From: Arthrobacter sp. ov118
Lineage (GTDB): Bacteria > Actinomycetota > Actinomycetes > Actinomycetales > Micrococcaceae
Direction: 5' to 3'
Length of the DNA stretch: 64,000 nucleotides
Assembly (NCBI RefSeq): GCF_900116495.1
Contig: NZ_FPAY01000008.1
Coordinates: forward strand, 62,001 to 126,000
The notes under the pieces were generated by a model that was given only the letters and a program-made list of their open reading frames with translations, had not been told where the DNA came from and made no database searches. Shown piece by piece: positions 26,856 to 34,987 of the stretch (position 1 is its first letter; each line of letters begins with the position of its first letter). Made by a program: the position numbers and the translations under genes.

Positions 26856-27893
26856 CTAGCTCTTGCGGGCGTAGCCTTCCCACTTGCTGGCCTGGTGCTC
26901 GCCGTCGACGAAGCGGATGGTGCCGGACTTGGAACGCATCACGATGGACTGCGTGAGGACCTTGTCCTTGGAGTAGCGGACGCCCTTGAGGAGGTCGCCG
27001 TCGGTGATGCCGGTGGCGGCGAAGTAGCAGTTGTCGCTCGAGACGAGGTCGTTCGTGGACAGGACCCGGTCGAGGTCGTGCCCGGCGTCGATCGCCTTCT
27101 GCTTCTCGTCGTCGCTGGTCGGCCACAGCCGGCCCTGGATCACGCCGCCCAGGGACTTGATGGCGCAGGCCGCAACGATGCCTTCCGGAGTTCCGCCGAT
27201 GCCCATCAGGGCGTCGACGCCGGTCCCGCTGCGCGTGGCGGCGATGGCCCCGGCAACGTCGCCGTCCATGATGAACTTCGTCCGCGCACCGGCCTCGCGG
27301 ATTTCCTCGACGAGGGGGCGGTGCCGGTCGCGGTCCAGGATCATGACGTTGAGCTGGTTGACCTTGACGCCCTTGGCCTTGGCGATCAGGTGCAGGTTCT
27401 GCTTGACCGGCAGGCGCAGGTCAACCATGTCGGCCGCTTCCGGACCGGTGACGAGCTTTTCCATGTAAAACACGGCGGACGGGTCGAACATGGACCCGCG
27501 TTCGGCCACGGCCAGCACGGCCAGTGCGTTGTTGATGCCGAGGGCCGTCAGGCGGGTTCCGTCGATGGGGTCGACGGCGACGTCGACCTCCGGGCCGGTG
27601 CCGTCGCCGACACGTTCCCCGTTGAAGAGCATGGGGGCTTCGTCCTTCTCACCCTCACCGATGACCACTACGCCATTGAAGTGCACGGTCTGCAGGAAGG
27701 ACCGCATGGCGTCAACGGCGGCGCCGTCGGCCTTGTTTTTGTCGCCGAATCCGACCCAGTGGCCGCCGGCGATGGCCGCGGCCTCGGTGACGCGGACAAG
27801 TTCCAGTGCGAGGTTGCGGTCAGGCTCGTCGATCCCGACGGCGAGCGAGGGGGAAAGCGTGGAGTACTTCTGGGGCAGGGGCGCTGGTGTCAC
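26856..27893 (-). CDS. glpX: Class II fructose-1,6-bisphosphatase
   Basis: Gluconeogenic phosphatase of the lithium-sensitive superfamily, 345 residues. Metal-binding motifs VVIGEGEKDEAPML (about 75-88) and VDVAVDPIDGTRLTALG are intact, as is IMDGDVAGAIAA and GIGGTPEGIVAACAIK. Most actinobacteria rely on this class II enzyme as their only FBPase. GTG 27893 has AGAGG 5 bases upstream. It is divergent from the DUF4245 gene, a pairing conserved in actinobacteria. Confidence 0.95.
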   Translation of the reverse strand: MTPAPLPQKYSTLSPSLAVGIDEPDRNLALELVRVTEAAAIAGGHWVGFGDKNKADGAAVDAMRSFLQTVHFNGVVVIGEGEKDEAPMLFNGERVGDGTGPEVDVAVDPIDGTRLTALGINNALAVLAVAERGSMFDPSAVFYMEKLVTGPEAADMVDLRLPVKQNLHLIAKAKGVKVNQLNVMILDRDRHRPLVEEIREAGARTKFIMDGDVAGAIAATRSGTGVDALMGIGGTPEGIVAACAIKSLGGVIQGRLWPTSDDEKQKAIDAGHDLDRVLSTNDLVSSDNCYFAATGITDGDLLKGVRYSKDKVLTQSIVMRSKSGTIRFVDGEHQASKWEGYARKS

Positions 27894-28078
27894 GTGAACC
27901 TCTTCTTCGAGTGGCGGTCGTTGAACCCGTACGGCCAGGAAAGACCCGTCGCGGTGATTCGTCTGTTATTGATCATAGTCGGGGCGAGGTCTGCAGGTCA
28001 TGGGATGACCGGCGCGTGACGCACTGCACGCTCGGGCGCCCGCTGGGCCGCGAATGTGGAATCGGCGCGGACATGGGC

Positions 28079-28084
28079 GACTAT
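28079..28084 (+). promoter_or_regulatory. Weak -10 box before the DUF4245 gene
   Basis: GACTAT with the essential A and T positions lies exactly 6 bases before GTG 28091. Confidence 0.35.
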
Positions 28085-28090
28085 AGAAGG

Positions 28091-28807
28091 GTGAGTGAAT
28101 TGCAGGACACCTCCCCCGCAGCCCCCGGCTCTCCGGCTGGCCGCACCCCCGCGGCAGCCCCGGATGCTTCCGGACAGCCGCCGGTAAAGCCCGTCATCGC
28201 CGCCGCGGCGGCCAAACGGGCCAATGCCTCCGTGATGGGGATGATCATCGCCCTGGTGGTGAGCATCGCCGCGTTCCTGCCGATTGTCCTCATGAACCCG
28301 GCGCCCAAAACCGACGGCTACCGGCCGAACATCAATGTCAGCGCCGTCGCGCAGAACGCGGCAGGTGTGGCGGGATTCACACCCGTGGCGGCCGATACCG
28401 GCGACACATTTCGTGCCAACTATGCCCGCTGGGAGTCCGGTGCGGGCAGCGGCGTCCCTGCCTGGGAGGTCGGCTACCTGACCCCCAAGGACTCCTTCAT
28501 CGGCTTGGTGCAGACCCGCCAGGCCAACCCCACCTGGCTCCTGCAGCAGACCAAGAGCGCGCCGGTGACCGGCACCCGCAACGCCGGGGGCCGGGACTGG
28601 GAACTGCGCGACACCGGCAAGGGCGAAAAATCCATGGTGCTGGCCGAACGCGGCACCACCGTCATCCTGTCCGGATCCGCCACGCTGGATGAGTTCTCCA
28701 GCCTGGCGGCCGCCGTCGCGAAGTCGCTTGAAAGCAATCCGCCCGCAGGCGAGCCGGTCGCAACACCAGGCGCAACAGATTCCCCTTCGGCCAGCCCTTC
28801 GCCGTAA
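28091..28807 (+). CDS. DUF4245 domain membrane-anchored protein
   Basis: A protein of 238 residues with a Pro/Ala-rich cytoplasmic segment, one membrane helix (about 50-70, SVMGMIIALVVSIAAFLPIVL) and an extracytoplasmic DUF4245 domain. The domain shows YLTPKDSFIGLVQTR, RNAGGRDWELRD and TVILSGSATLDEFSSLA. The function is unknown, but the divergent pairing with glpX is widespread. GTG 28091 is favoured by the -10 spacing; ATG 28073 and TTG 28100 are other candidates. Its TAA stop lies inside the -10 box of the next gene. Confidence 0.8.
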   Translation: MSELQDTSPAAPGSPAGRTPAAAPDASGQPPVKPVIAAAAAKRANASVMGMIIALVVSIAAFLPIVLMNPAPKTDGYRPNINVSAVAQNAAGVAGFTPVAADTGDTFRANYARWESGAGSGVPAWEVGYLTPKDSFIGLVQTRQANPTWLLQQTKSAPVTGTRNAGGRDWELRDTGKGEKSMVLAERGTTVILSGSATLDEFSSLAAAVAKSLESNPPAGEPVATPGATDSPSASPSP

Positions 28808-28810
28808 AGT
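28805..28810 (+). promoter_or_regulatory. -10 box of a leaderless carbonic anhydrase promoter
   Basis: TAAAGT, whose first three bases are the stop codon of the DUF4245 gene, followed by 6 bases and GTG 28817. Confidence 0.55.
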
Positions 28811-28816
28811 GGCGAC

Positions 28817-29431
28817 GTGGCTACTTATCTGACTCCCGCGCTCGCTTGGCAGCGTCTCCGTGAAGGCAACCAACGGTTTGTGGCCGGCACGGCCTCACAC
28901 CCCAACCAGGACGCCTCGCGGCGCTCGTCGCTGGTCGAAAACCAGCACCCCTTCGCCGTGATCTTCGGCTGCGCCGACTCCAGGCTCGCCGCCGAAATCA
29001 TCTTCGATCTAGGCCTCGGGGACGCCTTCGTCGTCCGCACCGCCGGCCAAGTGATCGACGACGCCGTGCTCGGCTCGCTGGAATACAGCGTCAGCGAACT
29101 GGACGTCCCGCTGATCGTCGTATTGGGACACGACAGCTGCGGTGCCGTCACGGCAACCAAAGCCGCCGTGGAGACCGGCCAGATGCCGGTCGGTTTCATC
29201 CGCAGCCTGGTGGAGCGGATCACTCCGTCCGTGCTGACGTCCCTGCGTAACAATCAGACCGACGTCAACGACATGGTGGTTGAAAACGTCAAGCAGACCT
29301 CGCAGAGGCTGGTGGACAGTTCCCGGGTGATTTCCGGCGCAGTGGACAGCGGCCGCACAGCCGTGCTCGGCCTGGCGTACAGCCTTGCTGACGGCCGAGC
29401 CGACCTCGTCTCCAGCATCGGCCGGCTCTAG
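28817..29431 (+). CDS. Beta-class carbonic anhydrase
   Basis: Zinc enzyme of 204 residues that interconverts CO2 and bicarbonate. The zinc ligands and dyad are visible: Cys52, Asp54 and Arg56 in FGCADSR, then His105 and Cys108 in GHDSCGA. The length is typical of short bacterial beta enzymes. No signal peptide is present, so it is cytoplasmic. Bicarbonate from this enzyme could serve carboxylation reactions such as PurK. GTG 28817 is set by a leaderless box. A GC-rich hairpin follows. Confidence 0.93.
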   Translation: MATYLTPALAWQRLREGNQRFVAGTASHPNQDASRRSSLVENQHPFAVIFGCADSRLAAEIIFDLGLGDAFVVRTAGQVIDDAVLGSLEYSVSELDVPLIVVLGHDSCGAVTATKAAVETGQMPVGFIRSLVERITPSVLTSLRNNQTDVNDMVVENVKQTSQRLVDSSRVISGAVDSGRTAVLGLAYSLADGRADLVSSIGRL

Positions 29432-29440
29432 CCTCGATTT

Positions 29441-29477
29441 CCCAGCCGCGGCCGCCGGGGCGGCTGCCGCGGCTGGG
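29441..29477 (+). terminator. Candidate terminator after the carbonic anhydrase gene
   Basis: Perfect 12 bp inverted repeat (CCCAGCCGCGGC / GCCGCGGCTGGG, 13-base loop). A U-tract is not immediate, so strength is uncertain. Confidence 0.55.
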
Positions 29478-29513
29478 GCCGTTCACGGTTTTCGATGGGA
29501 CCCCCACTCCCAA

Positions 29514-29519
29514 TAAGCT
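29514..29519 (+). promoter_or_regulatory. -10 box of a leaderless fumC promoter
   Basis: TAAGCT, 6 bases, then ATG 29526. Confidence 0.6.
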
Positions 29520-29525
29520 AGCTCC

Positions 29526-30962
29526 ATGACTTCCACAGATGAGTTGAACACCGAAGAGTTCCGCATTGAACACGACACGATGGGCGAAGTCCGCGTTCCC
29601 GTGAACGCCCTGTACCGCGCACAGACGCAGCGGGCAGTCGAGAACTTCCCCATCTCCGGCAAGACGCTGGAGCGCGCCCACATCGAGGCTCTGGCCCGGG
29701 TGAAGAAGGCTGCCGCCCAGGCCAACGCCGAACTGGGGGTGCTCGATGGCGAGCTCGCCCAGGCCATCGCCGACGCCGCCGACCAGGTGGCGGCCGGCCA
29801 CTACGACGGCGACTTCCCGATCGACGTCTTCCAGACCGGGTCCGGCACGTCCTCGAACATGAACACCAACGAGGTCATCGCCGAGCTCGCCTCGCGTGCC
29901 CTCAAGTCCGCCGGAAGCGACAAGGTTGTCCACCCGAACGACCACGTCAACGCCTCCCAGTCCTCCAACGACGTCTTCCCCACTTCGGTCCACGTCGCCG
30001 CCACGTCGGCACTGATCAACGACCTGATCCCGGCGCTCGGCTACCTGGCAGAGTCCCTGGAGCGCAAGGCCGCCGAGTTCAAGGACGTCGTGAAGTCCGG
30101 CCGCACCCACCTCATGGACGCCACCCCGGTAACCCTGGGCCAGGAGTTCGGCGGCTACGCCGCCCAGGTCCGCTACGGCATCGAGCGGATCAACGCCTCC
30201 CTCCCCCGCGTCGCGGAGGTCCCGCTCGGCGGAACCGCCGTTGGCACCGGCATCAACACCCCCGCCGGTTTCCCGGAACGCGTGATCGAGCTGCTGGCGG
30301 CCGACACCGGGCTTCCCCTGACCGAGGCCCGCGACCACTTCGAAGCCCAGGCCAACCGCGACGGCCTCATCGAGGCGTCGAGCCAGCTGCGCAACATCGC
30401 GATCTCCTTCATGAAGATCAACAACGACCTCCGCTGGATGGGCTCCGGGCCGAACACCGGCCTCGGTGAAATCGCCATCCCGGACCTGCAGCCGGGCTCC
30501 TCGATCATGCCCGGCAAGGTCAACCCCGTCATCTGCGAAGCCTCCATCATGGTTTGCGCCCAGGTGATCGGCAACGACACCGCCATCGCCTGGTCCGGCA
30601 CCAACGGCGCCTTCGAACTGAACGTCGGCATCCCGGTCATGGCCGCCAACCTCCTCGAATCCGTGCGCCTGCTGGCCAACACCAGCCGCGTCATGGCCGA
30701 CAAGATGATTGACGGCATCACCGCCAACGTGGAACGCGCCCGCTTCCTCGCCGAGGCCTCACCCTCGATCGTCACGCCGCTGAACAAGTTCATCGGGTAC
30801 GAGAACGCGGCCAAGATCGCCAAGAAGGCCGTAGCCGAGGGCCTGACGATCCGCGAGACCGTCGTCTCCATGGGCTTCCTGGAGCGCGGTGAACTGACCG
30901 AAGAGCAGCTCGACACGGCCCTGGACGTCATGTCCATGACGCGTCCGCCGCACAAGGCCTAA
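29526..30962 (+). CDS. fumC: Class II fumarate hydratase
   Basis: TCA-cycle enzyme that hydrates fumarate to L-malate, 478 residues. Diagnostic motifs are TGSGTSSNMNTNEV (about 104-117), NDHVNASQSSNDVFPT, SGRTHLMDATPVTLGQEFGG (from 191) and the superfamily signature GSSIMPGKVNP (about 326-336) with the catalytic Ser. No cofactor is needed. The start is supported by a leaderless box. The gene ends in an unusual tandem repeat that reproduces its stop codon, and then a strong bidirectional terminator. Confidence 0.96.
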   Translation: MTSTDELNTEEFRIEHDTMGEVRVPVNALYRAQTQRAVENFPISGKTLERAHIEALARVKKAAAQANAELGVLDGELAQAIADAADQVAAGHYDGDFPIDVFQTGSGTSSNMNTNEVIAELASRALKSAGSDKVVHPNDHVNASQSSNDVFPTSVHVAATSALINDLIPALGYLAESLERKAAEFKDVVKSGRTHLMDATPVTLGQEFGGYAAQVRYGIERINASLPRVAEVPLGGTAVGTGINTPAGFPERVIELLAADTGLPLTEARDHFEAQANRDGLIEASSQLRNIAISFMKINNDLRWMGSGPNTGLGEIAIPDLQPGSSIMPGKVNPVICEASIMVCAQVIGNDTAIAWSGTNGAFELNVGIPVMAANLLESVRLLANTSRVMADKMIDGITANVERARFLAEASPSIVTPLNKFIGYENAAKIAKKAVAEGLTIRETVVSMGFLERGELTEEQLDTALDVMSMTRPPHKA

Positions 30963-31025
30963 TCAAAAGAGGCCTAATCAAAAAGGCCTAGTCAAAAAGG
31001 CCTAGTCAAAAAGGCCTAGTCAGAG
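30955..31025 (+). repeat. 14-15 bp tandem repeat that multiplies the fumC stop codon
   Basis: Five units of AGGCCTARTCAAAA start at 30955, 30970, 30984, 30998 and 31012. The first contains the fumC TAA. The stops carried by the units fall in frames 0, 0, +2, +1 and 0 relative to fumC, so all frames are closed. Confidence 0.95.
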
Positions 31026-31082
31026 GGCCGTCACGACCCGTCACGGCCCAGCCCGGCGACCGGTCACACCGGAAGCTCATTC

Positions 31083-31122
31083 CGGCGGCCGGCACCTTTC
31101 CAGCGAAAGGCGCCGGCCGCCG
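31083..31122. terminator. Bidirectional terminator between fumC and the VWA gene
   Basis: Long hairpin CGGCGGCCGGC...GCCGGCCGCCG with an inner CCTTT/AAAGG stem, between convergent genes. Confidence 0.8.
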
Positions 31123-31130
31123 TCGTGCGT

Positions 31131-31800
31131 CTACGGGCCGGTCTCCTCCCCGCCGGCCGCTGCACGTTCCTCGGGCGTGTAGGCGGCTGCGGCCGAGGCC
31201 TCGGCCAAGCTGGCGCCGGCGATCCGCGCCTCGCGCAGCCGCCGGGTCTTGGCGGACTGGACGGAAAAGGCGGCATCAACGTTGCCTGCGGCGTACGTCA
31301 GTGCGTCTTCGGCCCGGATGCCCAGGCCGCCGGCGGTGAGGACCGCGTCCTGGTTGGCGCCCAGATACGTGAACTGCCAGCCCCACTGGTCCTGCTGCCG
31401 GTGGACCAGGGCTTTGACGAGGTCGGCGGTGGCCTCGCGCGAGGAGTTCTCGTGCCCGTCGGTCAGCACGGCCACGAGAACTGTCCCGGGGCGCTGCTCC
31501 TCCGGAAGGGCCGCGAGTTCAGCACCGGCTTCCCCGATCAGGCGGACCATCGCATCGTGCAGCGCCGTGCTGCCCCGCGGCTGCAGATCCAGGGCCGGGA
31601 CGTCCTGGATGTCCACCGACGCATAAACACGCTCGTACGTGTCATCGAACTGCGCCAGCGAGAGCCTGCACCGGCCCGCCACGGCCTGCTGCTCCCGGAT
31701 GAACGCCGCAAACCCGCCCACCGTGTCATCCGCGATGGCGCTCATGGAGCCGGAGCGGTCCAGGAGGACGTATACGTGCGTCAGGGCTGAATCAGTCATG
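31131..31800 (-). CDS. von Willebrand factor A domain protein
   Basis: A 222-residue VWA protein with an intact MIDAS metal site: Asp14-x-Ser16-x-Ser18 in LLDRSGSMSAI, Thr in RGSTALHD, and the Asp in VLTDGHENSS. It has no signal peptide or membrane helix, so it is cytoplasmic. The VWA fold occupies about residues 8-190 and an Ala/Glu-rich tail follows. ATG 31800 has GGGGAA upstream; the open frame continues upstream but overlaps the tetR promoter. Related phage- and tellurite-type VWA proteins exist, but no partner is adjacent, so the role is unknown. Confidence 0.82.
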
Positions 31801-31941
31801 CTTCCCCATTTCCGGCCAGGACTGGGCTGCTGCCGCGTCGGGGCCACCTGTTGCCAGCGGAAGAGCTGGACAGGAGGAGAATACGGCGGGGCTGCGACAT
31901 TCTGCCGGCGGGACGGGCAGCGCAGAGACACCCGCCAAACA

Positions 31942-31970
31942 TTTTGCACTGATGTGGGTTTAGTGCAAAA
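31942..31970. promoter_or_regulatory. Operator upstream of the TetR-DHA2 pair
   Basis: Perfect 9 bp inverted repeat TTTTGCACT / AGTGCAAAA with an 11-base spacer, ending 9 bases before the regulator ATG. This is the expected position for autorepression of the regulator and exporter. Confidence 0.65.
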
Positions 31971-31979
31971 ATACACTTT

Positions 31980-32708
31980 ATGAATCAGAGTGCAATTGGC
32001 GAGGGGGGTCTCCGCGAGCGCAAGCGGGCCGCGACGCGGGCGGCGGTAACCGCCGTCGCGCGTTCCCTGACCGCCGATCGCGGCCTGGGCGGCTACACCG
32101 TGGAGGAAGTCTGCGAACAGGCGGGCATTTCGCGCCGGACCTTCTTCAACTACTTCCCCACCAAGGAAGATGCGATCCTCGGCCACGTCGACGACGACTT
32201 CCCGGAAGAGGTGGTCGAGCGGTTCATAGCCGGCGGCGCCGGCTCACCCGCCGGCGAAATATCTGCGTCGCTCCTCGCCGACCTCGTGCGGCTCTCCCTC
32301 GACCTCGCCGAACGGATGAGCGGCTCCGAGGAGGAAACCCGCCAGCTGATCGCCGTGATCAAGAAGGAACCCCAGCTGATGCTCCGGATCATCGGCGCCT
32401 CCGAGGAACGCGAGGCGGAATTCGCGCGGCTGCTCGCGGCCCGGGAAGGCGTCCGGGCCGACCATCCCGTGGTCCGCATGGCCGTGGCCCTCCTGGGAAC
32501 CCTCGCCAGGAAGACCAGCGCCGGCTACTTCTCCGAAGGCAACACGCGCACATACAAGGACATGCTCCTGGAAAACATCACCGCAGCCCGAACGCTCTTC
32601 TCGCTGCCGTTCGACCTGCCAGTCGACCCGCCCGGGCCGGACCAATCCGCATCCAAGCATTACCAGCCCAAGAATCCCCAGCCCAACCCTTCCGAAGGAG
32701 CGCAATGA
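31980..32708 (+). CDS. TetR-family transcriptional regulator
   Basis: The 242-residue protein has an N-terminal TetR helix-turn-helix (about 15-60: AATRAAVTAVARSLT, YTVEEVCEQAGISRRTFFNYFPTKEDAI) and a TetR-C-like helical ligand domain. It overlaps the downstream exporter gene by the ATGA of 32705-32708, so it is almost certainly the dedicated repressor of that transporter. ATG 31980 is the only plausible start. The inducing compound is unknown. The last 35 residues are Pro/Gln/Ser-rich and not conserved-looking. Confidence 0.9.
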   Translation: MNQSAIGEGGLRERKRAATRAAVTAVARSLTADRGLGGYTVEEVCEQAGISRRTFFNYFPTKEDAILGHVDDDFPEEVVERFIAGGAGSPAGEISASLLADLVRLSLDLAERMSGSEEETRQLIAVIKKEPQLMLRIIGASEEREAEFARLLAAREGVRADHPVVRMAVALLGTLARKTSAGYFSEGNTRTYKDMLLENITAARTLFSLPFDLPVDPPGPDQSASKHYQPKNPQPNPSEGAQ

Positions 32709-34396
32709 GCGCCGCCGTCTCCGCCAAGCCAGCAGCCGAACCGCTGCTGCTGACCCAGAAACGCATCTGGATCATCTTCTCCGCGCTCATCGCGGGCATG
32801 CTGCTCTCCAGCCTGGACCAGACCATCGTGTCCACGGCCATGCCCACCATCGTCGGCAAGCTCGGCGGCGTGGAGCATCAGGCCTGGATCACCACCGCCT
32901 ACTTGCTGGCCACCACCATCGTGATGCCGATCTACGGCAAGTTCGGCGACATCCTGGGGCGCCGGAACCTGTTCCTCGTAGCCATCGGGCTCTTCACGCT
33001 CGCGTCTGTCGGCTGCGCCTTCGCCACGGACTTCTGGGGCTTTGTGATCTTCCGCGCCGTCCAGGGCCTGGGCGGTGGCGGCCTGATGATCCTGTCCCAG
33101 GCCATCATCGCCGACATCGTCCCGGCCAAGGAACGTGGCAAGTACATGGGTCCGCTGGGCGCCATCTTCGGCCTGTCCGCCGTCGCCGGGCCCCTGCTGG
33201 GCGGTTTCTTCGTGGACCACCTGACCTGGGAATGGGCCTTCTACATCAACATCCCGATCGGGATCGCCGCGTTCACCATCGCCTGGTTCACCCTCACGCT
33301 GCCGAACAAGAAGGCCGAGAAGCGGATCGACATCCTCGGCGTGCTGCTGCTCTCCGCCGCCACCACCTGCCTGATCTTCTTCACGGACTTCGGCGGCAAG
33401 AAGGACGAAGGCTGGGATTCGCCGCTGACGTGGGCCTTCGGCGTCGGACTCGTGCTCGCCGCTTCCGCCTTCGTTCTGGTGGAGCGCCGGGCCGAGGACC
33501 CCATCATTCCCATGAGCCTGTTCAAGAACCGCATCTTCGTGAACTCCACGGCCATCGGCTTCACCCTGGGCCTGGGCATGTTCGCGGCGATAGCCTTCGT
33601 GCCGACCTTCCTGCAGATGTCCTCCGGCACCTCCGCCGCGGAATCCGGCCTGCTGATGCTGCCCATGATGGTAGGCCTCATGGGCATGGCCATCTTCTCC
33701 GGCATCCGGATCTCCAAGACCGGCAAGTACAAGCTGTTTCCGGTCCTCGGTGCCGTCCTGACCATCGCGGCGATGCTGTGGCTGACCACACTGACGGCCG
33801 CCACCCCCATCTGGGTCATCTGTGTCCAGCTCTTTGTCTTCGGCGCCGGCCTGGGCTCGATCATGCAGGTGATCGTCCTAGTGGTGCAGAACTCCGTGCC
33901 GGCTGACCAGATCGGCACGGCCACCAGCACCAACAACTACTTCCGCGAGGTCGGCGCGTCCCTGGGCGTCGCAGTGTTCGGCTCCATCTTCACCACCCGG
34001 CTCTCCGAGTCCCTGACCAGGGCCTTCACCGGGGCCGGAGCCTCGTCGGACCAGGCGTCGCAGTCCACCCGGACCCTGGACCCGCAGGCCCTCAGCCAGC
34101 TCCCGGCCCAGCTCAAGGACGCGATCGTCAACGCCTACGCCGATTCGCTCGCCCCCGTCTTCTGGTACCTGCTGCCGTTCCTGGGCATCGCCTTGATTCT
34201 GGCCCTGACCCTTAAGCAGATTCCGCTCTCGGACACCGCCGGAATGGTGGCCCGCGGAGAGGCTGTGGGCGGCGAGGAAGCTGAACGGCTGGAGGCGGAA
34301 CGGGCCGCGGCCCGCCACGCCGCAAACAGCGCCGGCGGCACGGACCACGCAAGCCTCACCACCGACGACGGCGAGCCCAGCCGCCTGCGCGGCTGA
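32705..34396 (+). CDS. DHA2-family MFS drug exporter (14 membrane helices)
   Basis: Drug:H+ antiporter of 563 residues. Recognisable elements are IAGMLLSSLDQTIVSTAMPTI in helix 1 (motif D1), the cytoplasmic loop YGKFGDILGRRNLFL (motif A), FRAVQGLGGGGLMILSQAI (motif B) and GPLLGGFFVDHLTWEWAFYINIP (motif C). The size and 14-helix profile fit the EmrB/QacA group. The charged C-terminal tail of about 60 residues is cytoplasmic. GAAGGAG lies 4 bases before the ATG. Substrate unknown. Confidence 0.93.
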   Translation: MSAAVSAKPAAEPLLLTQKRIWIIFSALIAGMLLSSLDQTIVSTAMPTIVGKLGGVEHQAWITTAYLLATTIVMPIYGKFGDILGRRNLFLVAIGLFTLASVGCAFATDFWGFVIFRAVQGLGGGGLMILSQAIIADIVPAKERGKYMGPLGAIFGLSAVAGPLLGGFFVDHLTWEWAFYINIPIGIAAFTIAWFTLTLPNKKAEKRIDILGVLLLSAATTCLIFFTDFGGKKDEGWDSPLTWAFGVGLVLAASAFVLVERRAEDPIIPMSLFKNRIFVNSTAIGFTLGLGMFAAIAFVPTFLQMSSGTSAAESGLLMLPMMVGLMGMAIFSGIRISKTGKYKLFPVLGAVLTIAAMLWLTTLTAATPIWVICVQLFVFGAGLGSIMQVIVLVVQNSVPADQIGTATSTNNYFREVGASLGVAVFGSIFTTRLSESLTRAFTGAGASSDQASQSTRTLDPQALSQLPAQLKDAIVNAYADSLAPVFWYLLPFLGIALILALTLKQIPLSDTAGMVARGEAVGGEEAERLEAERAAARHAANSAGGTDHASLTTDDGEPSRLRG

Positions 34397-34427
34397 CCAT
34401 CCGGCAGCCGTCCGGCGGCTCAGCCAA

Positions 34428-34461
34428 GGGGCGCCGCAATCTTTGGGGGTTGCGGCGCCCC
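34428..34461 (+). terminator. Terminator after the DHA2 exporter gene
   Basis: Perfect 12 bp hairpin GGGGCGCCGCAA / TTGCGGCGCCCC with a 10-base loop, between convergent genes. Confidence 0.8.
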
Positions 34462-34504
34462 TGCTGCTTGCCAGCAGGGTTAATGCCGGCAGTCCGCCGA
34501 CCGG

Positions 34505-34975
34505 TCAGTGCCGGTAGTGGACCCCCGCCGCCGGTTCACTGGCCCTGCGGATCATCTCCAGGTGCCCGGTCATGAGCTCAGGGAACTCCCCCGGCCGGAA
34601 CCAGCCGACGTCCAGGGATTCGTCATCGTTGACCCGGGCCTCGCCCGAGACAAAACAGCAGCGGAACACCAGGGTCAGGAAATGGCACACATCCCCGTTG
34701 GGATAGCGCGTCGGGCTCCCGGCATCGACCGAAACCAGCCGCTCCGCGACGGCCACCACGCCGGTCTCTTCGAGGATCTCCCGCAACAGTCCAGGCGCGG
34801 GCTCCTCGCCCGGCTCCAGAATCCCGCTGATCAGCCCCCACTGCCCGTTGTCGGCGCGCCGGCCGAGCAGGACCCTGCCGGCGTCGTCGAACACCACTCC
34901 CCGAACGGCGGGAAGCCAGAGCGCCTCGTGTCCGATCTTCTCGCGCAGTTTCAGGATGAATTCAGGGGTGGCCAT
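34505..34975 (-). CDS. NUDIX hydrolase
   Basis: A 156-residue NUDIX protein. The NUDIX box is complete (GILEPGEEPAPGLLREILEETGV, about residues 51-73), preceded by GVVFDDAGRVLLGRR. Members hydrolyse nucleoside diphosphates linked to another moiety; the substrate is not readable. ATG 34975 lies 6 bases after a TAGGCT box that contains the stop codon of the upstream A24 peptidase gene, so it has its own promoter although the genes are only 9 bases apart. Confidence 0.9.
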   Translation of the reverse strand: MATPEFILKLREKIGHEALWLPAVRGVVFDDAGRVLLGRRADNGQWGLISGILEPGEEPAPGLLREILEETGVVAVAERLVSVDAGSPTRYPNGDVCHFLTLVFRCCFVSGEARVNDDESLDVGWFRPGEFPELMTGHLEMIRRASEPAAGVHYRH

Positions 34976-34981
34976 GCTCCC

Positions 34982-34987
34982 AGCCTA
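34982..34987 (-). promoter_or_regulatory. -10 box of a leaderless NUDIX promoter, overlapping a stop codon
   Basis: TAGGCT (34987-34982), 6 bases, ATG 34975. The TAG is the stop of the A24 peptidase gene. Confidence 0.55.
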
